A stretch of 64,000 nucleotides of DNA from positions 403,624-467,623 of the forward strand of contig DATKBT010000125.1 of the NCBI GenBank assembly GCA_035546295.1. Direction: 5' to 3'. This DNA is from DATKBT01 sp035546295. GTDB lineage: Bacteria > Acidobacteriota > Thermoanaerobaculia > Multivoradales > Multivoraceae. Below the pieces are notes generated by a model. It did not search any database and was not told the origin of the DNA. It worked only from the letters and a program-made list of their open reading frames with translations. This document shows, piece after piece, positions 8,136 to 16,304 of this stretch (the stretch's first letter is position 1; each line of letters opens with the position of its first letter). Both the position numbers and the translations under genes were made by a program.

Positions 8136-10658
8136 TCAGTGAGGCGACACGTCGCCCGGCGGCCTGCGCGAGGAGGAGCGGCTCGGCCGGGAGGTCGAGC
8201 TTCGGGAACCGCCGCTACGGCTCCTGGTGGCGCTGCTCCGGCTCCTGGTGCTGCTGCCCCGGCTGGTCGCGCGCGAACCGGACGAGCGCGGGCTCGAGCG
8301 GCCGCTGGCGGCCGAGCGACGGGGCGGACTCGAAGAGGAGCGCATGCCGGAGGGGCGGTCCGTCGACCGCGAACGCGCCGCCGACCCCGAGCTTCGGGTC
8401 GAAGCGGGCGACCGACCTCGGCTGCTCGAAGCGGTGGATCGCGTCGAGCTGCGACCGGACGGCGAAGCCGTGCGTGCGGAGCTGCGGCTGCGAGGGGCGG
8501 AGGAGCGCACCGCATCGCGGCTGCTGCGGGTGGGCGGCGTCCTCGAGCGGGACGAGCTCGAGCTGCGGCTGCGCGGCGCCGCCACCCGCGAGGAGCCGCT
8601 ACGGCTCCGGGGCGCGGTCGAACGTGTCGAGCTGCCGCGGCTGGGCGGAGCGGAGCGGGTCGTGCTCCGGCTCGGCGGCGTGGTCGAACGCGTCGAGCTG
8701 CTGCGGCTGGGCGGAGCGGAGCGGGTGGTGGTCCGGCTCGGCGGCGCGGTCGAACGCGTCGAGCTGCTGCGGCTGGGCGGAGCGGAGCGGGTGGTGGTCC
8801 TGCTCGGCGGCGCGGTCGAACGTGTCGAGCTGCCGCGGCTGGGCGGAGTGACCGTCTGGCGGCGGGTCGGTGCCGAGCGGCTGTCGACGCTGCCTCGATC
8901 CTGCGAAGAGCCCTGGGTCCGGCCCCGGATGCCGTCGAGCACCCGACGCGCGGGGGCCGCCCGGGTCGAGCTGGTGGAGGCTCCCGAATCTCGGCTCACG
9001 GAGGGGCGTCGGAGCGCCGAGCGTTCGGTGGTCGCCGAGGGCGAATCGCCGTCGCCCGGACGCTGCGTGATGGCTCTCGGCGTGCCGCGTTCGGAGCGCG
9101 AGCTCGCCGTTCGGCCGGAGGAAGTGGCTCCGCGGTCGACGGTCGGTCGACGGTCGGTGATGCTGCGGCCCGCGCCGTCGCCGGTTCCGCCGCGCGGGCG
9201 GGCGGCCACGCGGGTGGGGAAGGGATCATCGGTGCGCGGAGCCTGACGGCCCTTCACCAGCACGTGGCGCTCGGTCTCGGGGGTGAGCCGGCCTTTGCGT
9301 TCGACGAAGGGCGTCACGTCCGGAACCGCGCCGGCTCCCCGCTCGGGCAGGCCGCGCTCGGAGCGCCAGCCACGCTCCAGCGCGATCTGGACCAACTCCG
9401 GACGGTGCCAGCGATCGCGGGTGAGCCGCCGGGTGTCGGTGAACAGGTAGCCTTTCTCCAGGTGACCTCGGCCGAGGTAGCGAAGCGTGCGAGTGTCGAC
9501 GTAGTGCGAGTAGCCGCGGTAGCCGAACCGGCCGATCGGGCAGAAGGTCCAGCGATCGAACGACGCGAAGCTGCCGCCGATGTGGCCGAAGACCCCGAAG
9601 CGGAAGCCGAAGTCGAAGCCGTAGTGCCGGCGGTAGTAGTGGTCGTAGTAGCCGCGCGGCACCCAGCCGGCGTAGCTCGGCCCCCAGTACCAGTACACGT
9701 GCCCCGGGGAGTAGACGCGGCCCGGATACCAGACCCAGCCGAAGGCCGCGTGGTAGTCCCAGGCTCCGTAGTGATAGACCACCGGGGACCAGGGATCGTA
9801 GGAGACCCAGTAGAGGCCGGCGGGCGTGTGCGCCCAGCGCCCGCGCCAGTACGGTCTCCACTCCCGCACGGTGACCGTCGGTCGCCAGGCCTGCCGGCTG
9901 TCGATCACGACCCACTCGCCCTGGTCGGCGAGCGACGCGGTGCTGTGGAGCGGCTCGTCCAGCCTCGGATCGGAGGCGCGGGCCACCACGACCTCCTGCC
10001 GGTCGGCGAAGCTCTCGATCGAGGTCGCGGCGCCCGCCGGCTCGATGCTCGTGCGCGGGCTCTCGTTGCCGCGAACCTCGAGCCGCTCACCGGGTCGCAC
10101 CACCGAGGAGCCGTTCTGGTCGACGACCTCGGCGAATCCATCGCGAACCACCACCTCGGTCCAGCGCGCCTCGTCGGCGCTGACCAGATAGGTGCCGTTC
10201 GACTGCAGGTAGATCCTGGCGTTCGCGGTGTCGACGATGGCGGCCTCGTCGCCGTCGCGCCACACTCCCCGCGACGCCAGAAGAATCCGTCCTTCGTACA
10301 GACGGAGCTCGGTCGGACCCTCGTCGCCGTCCGGCGAGCCGGCCACGGCGGCGAAGCTGAGGTCGCTCACCTCGTCGACGCTCAGCTGGCTGCCGTCGGA
10401 GAGCAGCAGATCGACCCGCGCCGACTCCTCGACCAGCAGCCGGTCGCCCGTGATCACGGGGTAGTTGGTCTCGACCTCGGTGCGCTCGCCGGATTCGGCG
10501 TCGATCAGCTCGGCGCGACCGTCGACGGTCCGGAAGTAGCTGTAACCCTCGTAGCCCTGCCCGGCGAGCCCCGCCGCCGACAGCACCAGCATCAACGGCG
10601 CGGCGAGGAGGCCGCGACGAATGGTCTCGAGTCCAGATCTTGCGTGGGATGAGGTCAT
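8136..10658 (-). CDS. Secreted FecR/DUF6600 protein with Ser/Arg-rich repeat tail
   Basis: An 840-residue exported protein. A signal peptide (LLAAPLMLVLSAAGLAGQG) is followed by a FecR-like beta domain at about residues 40-200, where the protein carries an LLLSDGSQLSVDE core. Next is a Tyr/Trp-rich DUF6600 region at about 250-400 (WRPYWRGRWAHTPAGLYW, VWYPGRVYSPGHVYWYWG). The last 350 residues are disordered and almost only Ser, Arg, Pro, Thr and Ala, including a 22-residue tandem repeat. The ATG at 10658 has AAGGGG about 8 bases upstream. No sigma or anti-sigma gene lies beside it, so FecR-type signalling is not supported; a surface or periplasmic structural role is possible. The tail is strongly basic, which suits binding to polyanions such as lipopolysaccharide or nucleic acid (inference). 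Confidence 0.82.
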   Translation of the reverse strand: MTSSHARSGLETIRRGLLAAPLMLVLSAAGLAGQGYEGYSYFRTVDGRAELIDAESGERTEVETNYPVITGDRLLVEESARVDLLLSDGSQLSVDEVSDLSFAAVAGSPDGDEGPTELRLYEGRILLASRGVWRDGDEAAIVDTANARIYLQSNGTYLVSADEARWTEVVVRDGFAEVVDQNGSSVVRPGERLEVRGNESPRTSIEPAGAATSIESFADRQEVVVARASDPRLDEPLHSTASLADQGEWVVIDSRQAWRPTVTVREWRPYWRGRWAHTPAGLYWVSYDPWSPVVYHYGAWDYHAAFGWVWYPGRVYSPGHVYWYWGPSYAGWVPRGYYDHYYRRHYGFDFGFRFGVFGHIGGSFASFDRWTFCPIGRFGYRGYSHYVDTRTLRYLGRGHLEKGYLFTDTRRLTRDRWHRPELVQIALERGWRSERGLPERGAGAVPDVTPFVERKGRLTPETERHVLVKGRQAPRTDDPFPTRVAARPRGGTGDGAGRSITDRRPTVDRGATSSGRTASSRSERGTPRAITQRPGDGDSPSATTERSALRRPSVSRDSGASTSSTRAAPARRVLDGIRGRTQGSSQDRGSVDSRSAPTRRQTVTPPSRGSSTRSTAPPSRTTTRSAPPSRSSSTRSTAPPSRTTTRSAPPSRSSSTRSTTPPSRSTTRSAPPSRGSSTRSTAPRSRSGSSRVAAPRSRSSSSSRSRTPPTRSSRDAVRSSAPRSRSSARTASPSGRSSTRSTASSSRGRSPASTRSSGSAARSRSTDRPSGMRSSSSPPRRSAASGRSSPRSSGSRATSRGSSTRSRSSATRSRSGGSRSSTSRPSRSSSRRPPGDVSPH
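8606..8850 (-). repeat. 66-bp tandem repeat inside the FecR/DUF6600 gene
   Basis: Near-identical units begin at 8617, 8683, 8749 and 8815, a constant 66-bp period, with the last unit partial. Each encodes 22 residues of Ser, Thr, Arg and Pro. Differences between units are single bases, so expansion looks recent. Confidence 0.9.
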
Positions 10659-10719
10659 CGTCGTCCCCTTGGATTCCAGTGCCGACCGACTCGTCTCGGC
10701 GGTCTTGCTGCCTCCGGCC

Positions 10720-10749
10720 ACGGTATCGGTCACCCCCTGGACGTAGCAA
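10720..10749 (-). promoter_or_regulatory. Possible promoter of the FecR/DUF6600 gene
   Basis: On the minus strand TTGCTA (10749-10744) is followed after 18 bases by TACCGT (10725-10720), the same -10 as at the tRNA-Gly promoter. The predicted leader is about 55 nt. Only four of six -35 bases match TTGACA. Confidence 0.35.
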
Positions 10750-10893
10750 GGGGGGTGCCAGAGCGACGCGCCTCGTAGGAGCGGATTCTGCGGCCTGGGA
10801 GGAGTCTCGACGCGCCGAGAAGCGTCCTCGATCAAGGTCTCTGGCGTCCTCGTCGAGCTCCGGAAAGCCGCGGTCTCACGCAATTCCCCGCTA

Positions 10894-10923
10894 TTGACCG
10901 TCCGATCGGCCCGCTGCTACGGT
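10894..10923 (+). promoter_or_regulatory. Sigma-70-type promoter of the TPR-cNMP gene
   Basis: TTGACC (10894-10899), an 18-base spacer, then TACGGT (10918-10923). Transcription from about 10930 would leave a 29-nt leader containing the GGGAG ribosome binding site just before the ATG at 10959. Confidence 0.5.
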
Positions 10924-10958
10924 GGCTTCGATGTTGTGTCGCCTGGCTCGGTGGGAGC

Positions 10959-11813
10959 ATGATCAAGAGCTGGTTCAAGCGAGACGGTCGAGAGCTGACG
11001 GTCGACGAGCTCATCGTCCTCGAGCGGTATGAGGAGGCCGAGTCCCGCCTGCGGTCGCTGCTCCGCCGCGGGACCGAAGATGCTCACACGCGAGCGAAGC
11101 TCGCGGAAGTGCTGAGCGCTCTCGGGCGCTCCTCGGAAGCGGTCGCCGAGTACTCCTACGTCGCCGATCTCTACCGCGACGACGGCTTCCACGACAAGGC
11201 CGCCGCGATGCTGCTGCGCGCCATCAAGCTCGACCCCAAGAGCGAGGAGCTGCGCCGGCAGCTCACCAGGATCGAGCGCGAGAAGTCCTCCGCCCGCAAC
11301 CGCCAGCAGGCGCTCGAAGCGCTGCGCCAGGCCAGCGAAGCTCCAGACTCGGCCAAGATGCACTTCGTCGAGCTGCAGTATCTGTGGGCGCGGCTCTCGG
11401 ATACGCCGTTCTTCTCGGAGCTGCCGGCGGAGCAGATTCCGTTCCTGCTGAAGAACCTCCGGTTCCTTCGCCTGACTCCCGACGAGATCGTCAAGGAGCG
11501 AGGTGACGAGTCGCCGGCGCTGATCATGGTCGCTGCCGGCGGCGTGGAGACGCGCGTCCTCCGCGGCGAGCGCAAGATCAGCGTCTCCAGTCACGGAGTC
11601 GGCGAAATCATCGGCGAGTCGTCGCTGTTCGAGCACAAGCCGTGGCCGGCCGACACCCTGACCATCGAGCCGGCGACCATCCTCGAGCTGACCCGTGAGC
11701 GGCTCGAGGGCGCGCTGGCCGGCAACCCGAACCCCCGGGCGTTGATCGTCGCGCTGCGCGCCCAGGAGAACGACCTCAAGATCCGGACGTGGATCAAGGA
11801 GCTCGGGGCCTGA
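10959..11813 (+). CDS. TPR - cyclic-nucleotide-binding-like domain protein
   Basis: A 284-residue cytoplasmic protein. Residues about 20-115 form tetratricopeptide-type helices (AKLAEVLSALGRSSEAVAEY, then AAAMLLRAIKLDPKSEEL). Residues about 140-270 look like a cNMP-binding beta-barrel (TPFFSELPAEQIPFLLKNL at its start, later GVGEIIGESSLFEHKPWP). The phosphate-binding cassette is degenerate: the usual FGE-x-A-L-x(6)-R pattern is only partly present and the key Arg is unclear, so real cAMP or cGMP binding is doubtful. GGGAG lies close to the ATG. The def gene begins 6 bases after its stop, so the two are probably co-transcribed. Function is unknown; it may be a protein-protein adaptor. Confidence 0.78.
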   Translation: MIKSWFKRDGRELTVDELIVLERYEEAESRLRSLLRRGTEDAHTRAKLAEVLSALGRSSEAVAEYSYVADLYRDDGFHDKAAAMLLRAIKLDPKSEELRRQLTRIEREKSSARNRQQALEALRQASEAPDSAKMHFVELQYLWARLSDTPFFSELPAEQIPFLLKNLRFLRLTPDEIVKERGDESPALIMVAAGGVETRVLRGERKISVSSHGVGEIIGESSLFEHKPWPADTLTIEPATILELTRERLEGALAGNPNPRALIVALRAQENDLKIRTWIKELGA

Positions 11814-11818
11814 CGGCG

Positions 11819-12379
11819 ATGGCCGCGCTTCGGATTCGTCTATTTCCCGATCCCGTCCTCCGCCAGCGCTGTCGGGAGGTCGACGTGTTCGACCTGGAGC
11901 TCGCGGCGCTGGCGCGCGACATGGTCGAGACGATGTACCACGCCCCCGGGATCGGTCTCGCCGCTCCCCAGGTCGGGGTCGAGCGGCGTCTCGCGGTGGT
12001 CGATCTGTCGGTCGGCGAAGACCCGGCGCAGCTCCTGACCCTGGTCAACCCCGAGGTGGTCGAGCACGAGGGGCTCGAGACCGAGTCCGAGGGGTGCCTC
12101 TCGATCCCCGAGTTTAACGAGAAGGTCGTGCGCCCGGAGCGGATCCGGGTCGTGGCGCAGTCGCTCGAGGGGGAGCGCTTCGAGCTCGAGGCCCGGGGTC
12201 TGCTCGCCCGCGCGATCCAGCACGAGATCGACCACCTCGACGGCGTGCTCTTCGTCGATCGCTTGCAGGGCCTGCGACGAGAGCGCGCCAAGCGCCACCT
12301 GCGGCGCCTGCTCCGCGATGCCGAGACGGAGGAGGAGGGAGCGGGCGAAGGCCGAGCCGCGCTCTCGCGCTCTCCCTGA
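11819..12379 (+). CDS. def: Peptide deformylase
   Basis: Removes the formyl group from N-terminal formyl-methionine of new proteins, using a metal ion. All three motifs are present in the 186-residue protein: GIGLAAPQ (residues 44-51), EGCLS (91-95, metal-binding Cys) and HEIDH (135-139, two metal His and the catalytic Glu). The ATG at 11819 is chosen; an upstream in-frame GTG at 11789 would overlap the preceding gene and add ten unlikely residues. The Glu/Arg-rich C-terminal extension of about 25 residues is slightly longer than in E. coli. No fmt gene follows, which is the usual partner; cysS comes next after 180 bases. Confidence 0.95.
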   Translation: MAALRIRLFPDPVLRQRCREVDVFDLELAALARDMVETMYHAPGIGLAAPQVGVERRLAVVDLSVGEDPAQLLTLVNPEVVEHEGLETESEGCLSIPEFNEKVVRPERIRVVAQSLEGERFELEARGLLARAIQHEIDHLDGVLFVDRLQGLRRERAKRHLRRLLRDAETEEEGAGEGRAALSRSP

Positions 12380-12466
12380 GGACACCCGAATCGGGTACTC
12401 TCCCGACGCTGCGGGCTCGAAGGACCAGGCCACCGACGCCCCGCCCGTGAGCGCCGGCCGACCCCG

Positions 12467-12486
12467 GGAGCAGGCCGGAGCAGGCC
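12467..12486. repeat. 10-bp direct repeat, two copies, between def and cysS
   Basis: GGAGCAGGCC occurs twice in direct succession in the 180-bp gap. The gap also holds a 13-base near-palindrome (ACCCGA/TCGGGT, 12383-12395) just after the def stop. No promoter with both boxes was seen. Confidence 0.6.
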
Positions 12487-12559
12487 GTCAGGGCCGCGGC
12501 TCGAGATCTGCACGACGGTGGGTCGTCGCGCGCCCGCGCGCTCTCAGAACGCGACCTCC

Positions 12560-13987
12560 ATGAAGCTCCGGTTCTACAACACGCTCGGGCGCAGGCTCGA
12601 GGAGTTCGTGCCCATCGAGGCGGGCGAGGCCCGGCTCTACACCTGCGGTCCGACCGTCTACGACCACCCCCACATCGGCAACCTCCGCACCTTCCTGTTC
12701 GAGGACGTGCTCCGGCGGACGCTCCGGCTGTTCGGCTATCGAGCTGTGCAGGTGATGAACCTCACCGACGTCGACGACAAGATCATCGCGCGGGCGGCCG
12801 AGCGCGGCGTCGGGCTCGACGAGTTCACGGCGCCCTTCATCGAATCCTTCTTCGCGGACCTGGACCGCCTCGGCATCGAGTGCGCCGAGCACTACCCTCG
12901 CGCCACCCGCTTCGTCGAGCCCATGATCGCCATGATCGAGCGGCTGATCGAAAGCGGCCACGCGTACGTCAGCGACGGCAGCGTGTTCTTCCGAATCGCC
13001 TCCTTCGATCGTTACGGCCAGCTCTCGCGCATCGACCTGTCCCAGGTGCGCCGCGGCGAGCGTGTCGCCGACGACGAGTACGGCAAGGACGACGCGCGCG
13101 ACTTCGTGCTGTGGAAGGAGGCCAAGGAGGGCGAGCCCTCCTGGAGCTCCCCGTGGGGCCCGGGGAGGCCGGGCTGGCACATCGAGTGCTCCGCGATGAG
13201 CCAGGCGCTGCTCGGCCCGAGCTTCGACATCCACTGCGGCGGCGTCGACAACATCTTCCCTCACCACGAGAACGAGATCGCGCAGAGCGAGAGCGCCAAC
13301 GGCGAGCGCTTCGCGCGCTACTGGCTGCACGCCGAGCACCTGCTGGTCGACGGCGAGAAGATGGCCAAGTCGCTGGGCAACCAGTACACGCTCGGCGAGC
13401 TGCTGACGCAGGGGTGCGACCCGCGCGCGATCCGCTACCTGTTCGTGTCGGTCCACTACCGCCAGAAGCTCAACTTCTCGTTCGACTCGCTGGCCAACGC
13501 CCAGGCGGCGCTCAAGCGCCTCGACGAGATGCGCTTCCGGCTCGACGCCGCGCCGGTTTGCCTCGAGGGGTGCGAGCCCTGTCTGCAGCGGGCCTCGCGC
13601 GCGCTGCGCTCTGAGTTCACGGCGGCGTTGGGCGACGACCTCAACACTGCGGGCGCGCTCGGTGCTCTGTTCACCTTCGTGCGGGCCGCGAACCGCCGCG
13701 TCGACGCCGGCATCACAGACGACGAGAAGCGCGACGTCCACGCGGTGCTGGCCGAGGTCGACGACGTGCTCGGCGTGCTCGACGCCGAGCGATGGCGGTC
13801 CGAAGACGCCGCGGTGGACGGCGGGGAGCGCCTGACGGACGAGCAGGTCGAGGCGCTGCTCGCGGAGCGCCAGGAGGCGCGCGCCGGGCGCGACTTCGCG
13901 GCGGCGGACCGCCTGCGCGACCGGCTGGCGGGCTGCGGGATCGTGATCGAGGATACTCCGCAGGGCGCGCGCTGGAGACGGGGCTGA
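12560..13987 (+). CDS. cysS: Cysteinyl-tRNA synthetase
   Basis: Class I aminoacyl-tRNA synthetase charging tRNA-Cys, 475 residues, normal length. The zinc Cys and HIGH-type signature lie in YTCGPTVYDHPHIGNLRT (about residues 27-44), GGVDNIFPHHENE carries further zinc ligands, and the KMSKS loop is EKMAKSLGNQ near residue 265. The C-terminus ends in the typical GIVIEDTPQGARWRRG. The ATG at 12560 gives the canonical MKLRFYNTLGR opening. Its substrate tRNA-Cys lies only about 440 bases beyond its stop on the other strand, probably by chance. Confidence 0.97.
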   Translation: MKLRFYNTLGRRLEEFVPIEAGEARLYTCGPTVYDHPHIGNLRTFLFEDVLRRTLRLFGYRAVQVMNLTDVDDKIIARAAERGVGLDEFTAPFIESFFADLDRLGIECAEHYPRATRFVEPMIAMIERLIESGHAYVSDGSVFFRIASFDRYGQLSRIDLSQVRRGERVADDEYGKDDARDFVLWKEAKEGEPSWSSPWGPGRPGWHIECSAMSQALLGPSFDIHCGGVDNIFPHHENEIAQSESANGERFARYWLHAEHLLVDGEKMAKSLGNQYTLGELLTQGCDPRAIRYLFVSVHYRQKLNFSFDSLANAQAALKRLDEMRFRLDAAPVCLEGCEPCLQRASRALRSEFTAALGDDLNTAGALGALFTFVRAANRRVDAGITDDEKRDVHAVLAEVDDVLGVLDAERWRSEDAAVDGGERLTDEQVEALLAERQEARAGRDFAAADRLRDRLAGCGIVIEDTPQGARWRRG

Positions 13988-14002
13988 GGTGACCTGAGGT
14001 CA

Positions 14003-14024
14003 GGGTGAAGTGAGGGTGAAGTGA
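14003..14024. repeat. 11-bp tandem duplication at the yraN start
   Basis: GGGTGAAGTGA occurs twice in a row and the second copy includes the GTG start of the UPF0102 gene. The duplication creates alternative GTG triplets, but only the one at 14021 is in the coding frame. Confidence 0.75.
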
Positions 14025-14407
14025 GGTCGGATCGCTGGTGGCGCGGTCGCTCGTCGACCACCGACTTCGGCCGCGCCGCCGAACGGCAGGTGGCGCGTTG
14101 GCTGGCCGACGAAGGACTGGTGGTGGTCGAGCGCAACCACCGCAACGCGGGTGGCGAGATCGACCTGGTGGCGCGCGACGGCGAGACTCTGGTGTTCGTC
14201 GAGGTCAAGGCCCGCAGCCGTCTGGACTACGGCGGGGCTCTCGGCGCCATCGACCGCGACAAACGCCGCCGCCTGGTGCGCGCGGCGAGGGTCTACGTCT
14301 CGAGCCGTGGCTGGAAGGGCCCCTGCCGCTTCGACGTCGTGGCGCTTCAGCGGATCGACGGCGAGTGGCGCTACCAGCGCTACCTGAGCGCTTTCGAGGC
14401 CGAGTAG
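14021..14407 (+). CDS. yraN: YraN/UPF0102 family nuclease-fold protein
   Basis: A 128-residue member of UPF0102, a small PD-(D/E)XK-type nuclease fold. The putative catalytic pattern is visible as GGEIDLVARDGETLVFVEVKAR at about residues 46-67 (Glu, Asp, then E-x-K), preceded by the conserved GRAAERQVARWLADEGL helix. Its cellular role is not established; links to recombination and repair have been suggested from gene context. It starts 33 bases after cysS on the same strand, so co-transcription is likely. The GTG lies in a small direct repeat and has only a weak ribosome binding site. Confidence 0.88.
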   Translation: MRSDRWWRGRSSTTDFGRAAERQVARWLADEGLVVVERNHRNAGGEIDLVARDGETLVFVEVKARSRLDYGGALGAIDRDKRRRLVRAARVYVSSRGWKGPCRFDVVALQRIDGEWRYQRYLSAFEAE

Positions 14408-14423
14408 GGAGGGGATGGGAGGA

Positions 14424-14498
14424 TGGAGGCGACGGTGGGAATCGAACCCACGAATAAGGGTTTTGCAGACCCTCGCCTTACCACTTGGCTACGTCGCC
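14424..14498 (-). tRNA. tRNA-Cys, anticodon GCA
   Basis: A 75-nt cloverleaf on the minus strand with encoded CCA. The acceptor stem is GGCGACG/CGTCGCC, the anticodon loop CTGCAAA (GCA), and the discriminator base is U, as expected for cysteine tRNAs. It is the last of three leftward tRNA genes. Confidence 0.95.
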
Positions 14499-14601
14499 CT
14501 GCGCCTTCCTCCGAGTCTATCCCAGCGGTTTCGCCGGTCCGCGCAGCATCTGCCGGCCCGATCTCGGGGCGGCTGCGCGCTCGGATGACGAGGGGGGACG
14601 T

Positions 14602-14676
14602 TGGAGCGGGAAACGGGATTCGAACCCGCGACCCCAACCTTGGCAAGGTTGTGCTCTACCACTGAGCTATTCCCGC
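14602..14676 (-). tRNA. tRNA-Gly, anticodon GCC
   Basis: A 75-nt minus-strand cloverleaf with encoded CCA. The acceptor begins GCGGGAA, the anticodon stem CAACC/GGTTG encloses TTGCCAA (GCC), and the T-loop is GGTTCGAATCC. It reads GGC and GGU codons. Confidence 0.95.
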
Positions 14677-14785
14677 CCGCAGGGAGCGAAGCGAAGGATA
14701 GTGACCGCGGTCGAGTGGTGTCAACCGCGCAAAGGCGCGTCGCGGCGCGCTCGAACGGCCGGTCGGGCCTGTAGCCGGTTTCGGC

Positions 14786-14869
14786 TGGTGCCGGAGGTGG
14801 GGGTCGAACCCACACGCCCGAAGGCCGGGGATTTTAAGTCCCCTGCGTCTTCCATTCCGCCACTCCGGC
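14786..14869 (-). tRNA. tRNA-Leu, anticodon UAA
   Basis: An 84-nt minus-strand tRNA with a long variable arm (GGCCTTCGGGCG) and encoded CCA. The anticodon loop is CTTAAAA (UAA) and the acceptor stem is GCCGGAG/CTCCGGC. It is the first gene of a leftward three-tRNA run facing dnaB; a 12-base perfect palindrome (AGGGAGCTCCCT, 14900-14911) lies in the shared upstream region. Confidence 0.95.
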
Positions 14870-14942
14870 GACCGTGGGCCGCTTCGCCGATCATGACGCA
14901 GGGAGCTCCCTCCGACGAGTATCATCGCCGCTGATCTCCACC

Positions 14943-16304
14943 ATGGACCTTCCGGACCCCAGGGCGCTGCCCCATAGCGAGGAGTCGGAGCGGGCGGTGC
15001 TCGCCGCCGCGCTGATCGACGCCGAGCGGTACCTGCCCGCCACCTCTGCGCGGCTGGTCACCGACGACTTCTACTTCGAGCGGCACCAGAAGGTGTACCA
15101 GGCGATGCTCGACCTGCAGGAGGCGGGGGGCGAGATCGACCTGCGCACCCTGCAGGCGCTCCTCGAGCAGCGCAAGGAGCTCGAGCTGGTCGGCGGCGTG
15201 ACCTATCTCGCCACCCTCGACGTCGACCTGCCGAACCTCAGCCGCGTCGACTCCTACGTGGAGATCGTCAAGGAGCGCTCGCTGCGGCGGCGCCTCATCG
15301 ACACCTGCGTGCAGACCTATCGCCACTGCCTCGACGGCGGGCTGCCGGCGCAGGAGGCGCTGGCGCAGGCCGAGCAGAAGATCATGGAGCTCGGCGAGGA
15401 GGCGGTCGCGCGCGGCTTCGTCCCGCTGCGCGAGGCGCTCAAGCTGACGCTGGCCGAGATCGACGAGCGGGCCGGCGGCGAGCTGACCGGCCTCGCCACC
15501 GGCTTCATCGACTTCGACCGCTACTGCCAGGGGCTCAACCGCGGCAACCTGCTGATCATCGCCGGGCGCCCGGGCATGGGGAAGACCAGCCTGGCGCTCA
15601 ACATCGCCGCGCACGTGGCGATCCGCGGCGGCCACGGCGCCGGTGTCTTCTCGCTCGAGATGAGCGAGCGCGAGATCGCGAGCCGCATCCTGTGCTCGGA
15701 GTCCGACCTCGAGTTCTCGCGGGTCCGCCGCGGTGACCTGTCCGAACGCGAGTGGGGCCGGCTCTACGACACCGCGCAACGCATCAGCGACGCGCCGCTG
15801 TTCATCGACGACGGCGCCAATCCGTCGCTGCTCGAGGTCGGCTCGAAGGCGCGGAGGCTGCGCCAGGAGAAGAAGCTCGACCTGCTGATCGTCGACTACC
15901 TCCAGCTCATGCACTCGGGGGGGCGCTACGAGAACCGCAACCTCGAGATCGGCGCGATCACGCGCGGGCTCAAGCAGCTCGCCAAGGAGCTCGACATCCC
16001 GGTGATGGCGCTGTCCCAGCTCTCGCGCCAGCCGGAGCGGCGCGGCTCCGATCACCGCCCGCAGCTCGCCGATCTGCGCGAGTCCGGGTCGATCGAGCAG
16101 GACGCCGACCTGGTCGCGTTCGTCTACCGCGACGAGGTCTACCATCCCGACGACCCCGACAACCACGGCACCGCCGAGCTGATCATCGCCAAGAACCGGC
16201 ACGGCGAGACCGGGCACGTCGATCTCGCCTTCCTCGGCGACACCACGACCTTCCGCAACCTCGAACGCCACCTGACGCCTCCGCCGGATCTCGACAGCCT
16301 GTGA
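14943..16304 (+). CDS. dnaB: Replicative DNA helicase
   Basis: Hexameric 5'-3' helicase that unwinds DNA ahead of the replication fork. The 453-residue protein has the N-terminal helical domain (ALPHSEESERAVLAAALID near the start) and a RecA-type ATPase domain with Walker A GRPGMGKTSLALN near residue 210, SLEMSEREIASRIL next, Walker B DLLIVDYLQLM near residue 315, and SQLSRQPERR. The ATG at 14943 matches the family start; an in-frame upstream GTG at 14874 falls beside the tRNA. A -10-like TATCAT is at 14920-14925. The stop overlaps the alr start. Confidence 0.97.
   Translation: MDLPDPRALPHSEESERAVLAAALIDAERYLPATSARLVTDDFYFERHQKVYQAMLDLQEAGGEIDLRTLQALLEQRKELELVGGVTYLATLDVDLPNLSRVDSYVEIVKERSLRRRLIDTCVQTYRHCLDGGLPAQEALAQAEQKIMELGEEAVARGFVPLREALKLTLAEIDERAGGELTGLATGFIDFDRYCQGLNRGNLLIIAGRPGMGKTSLALNIAAHVAIRGGHGAGVFSLEMSEREIASRILCSESDLEFSRVRRGDLSEREWGRLYDTAQRISDAPLFIDDGANPSLLEVGSKARRLRQEKKLDLLIVDYLQLMHSGGRYENRNLEIGAITRGLKQLAKELDIPVMALSQLSRQPERRGSDHRPQLADLRESGSIEQDADLVAFVYRDEVYHPDDPDNHGTAELIIAKNRHGETGHVDLAFLGDTTTFRNLERHLTPPPDLDSL

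Larger units (their letters stand above)
10659..10958. other. 300-bp divergent intergenic region with two promoter candidates
   Basis: No convincing gene is present here. The region separates the leftward FecR/DUF6600 gene from the rightward TPR-cNMP gene and holds a promoter candidate for each; these are listed separately. The upstream extension of the leftward frame lacks protein-like character. Confidence 0.6.

Noticed and set aside
8139..10652. An 837-codon open frame on the plus strand opposite the FecR/DUF6600 gene
   Set aside because: It mirrors the minus-strand gene over its full length; the translation is Arg/Ala-rich with no domain. Antisense frames stay open easily in GC-rich DNA, and the minus-strand product has a signal peptide and known domains.
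14900..14911. AGGGAGCTCCCT palindrome between tRNA-Leu and dnaB as an operator
   Set aside because: Only 12 bases and GC-rich; such palindromes are expected by chance, and no promoter geometry supports it.
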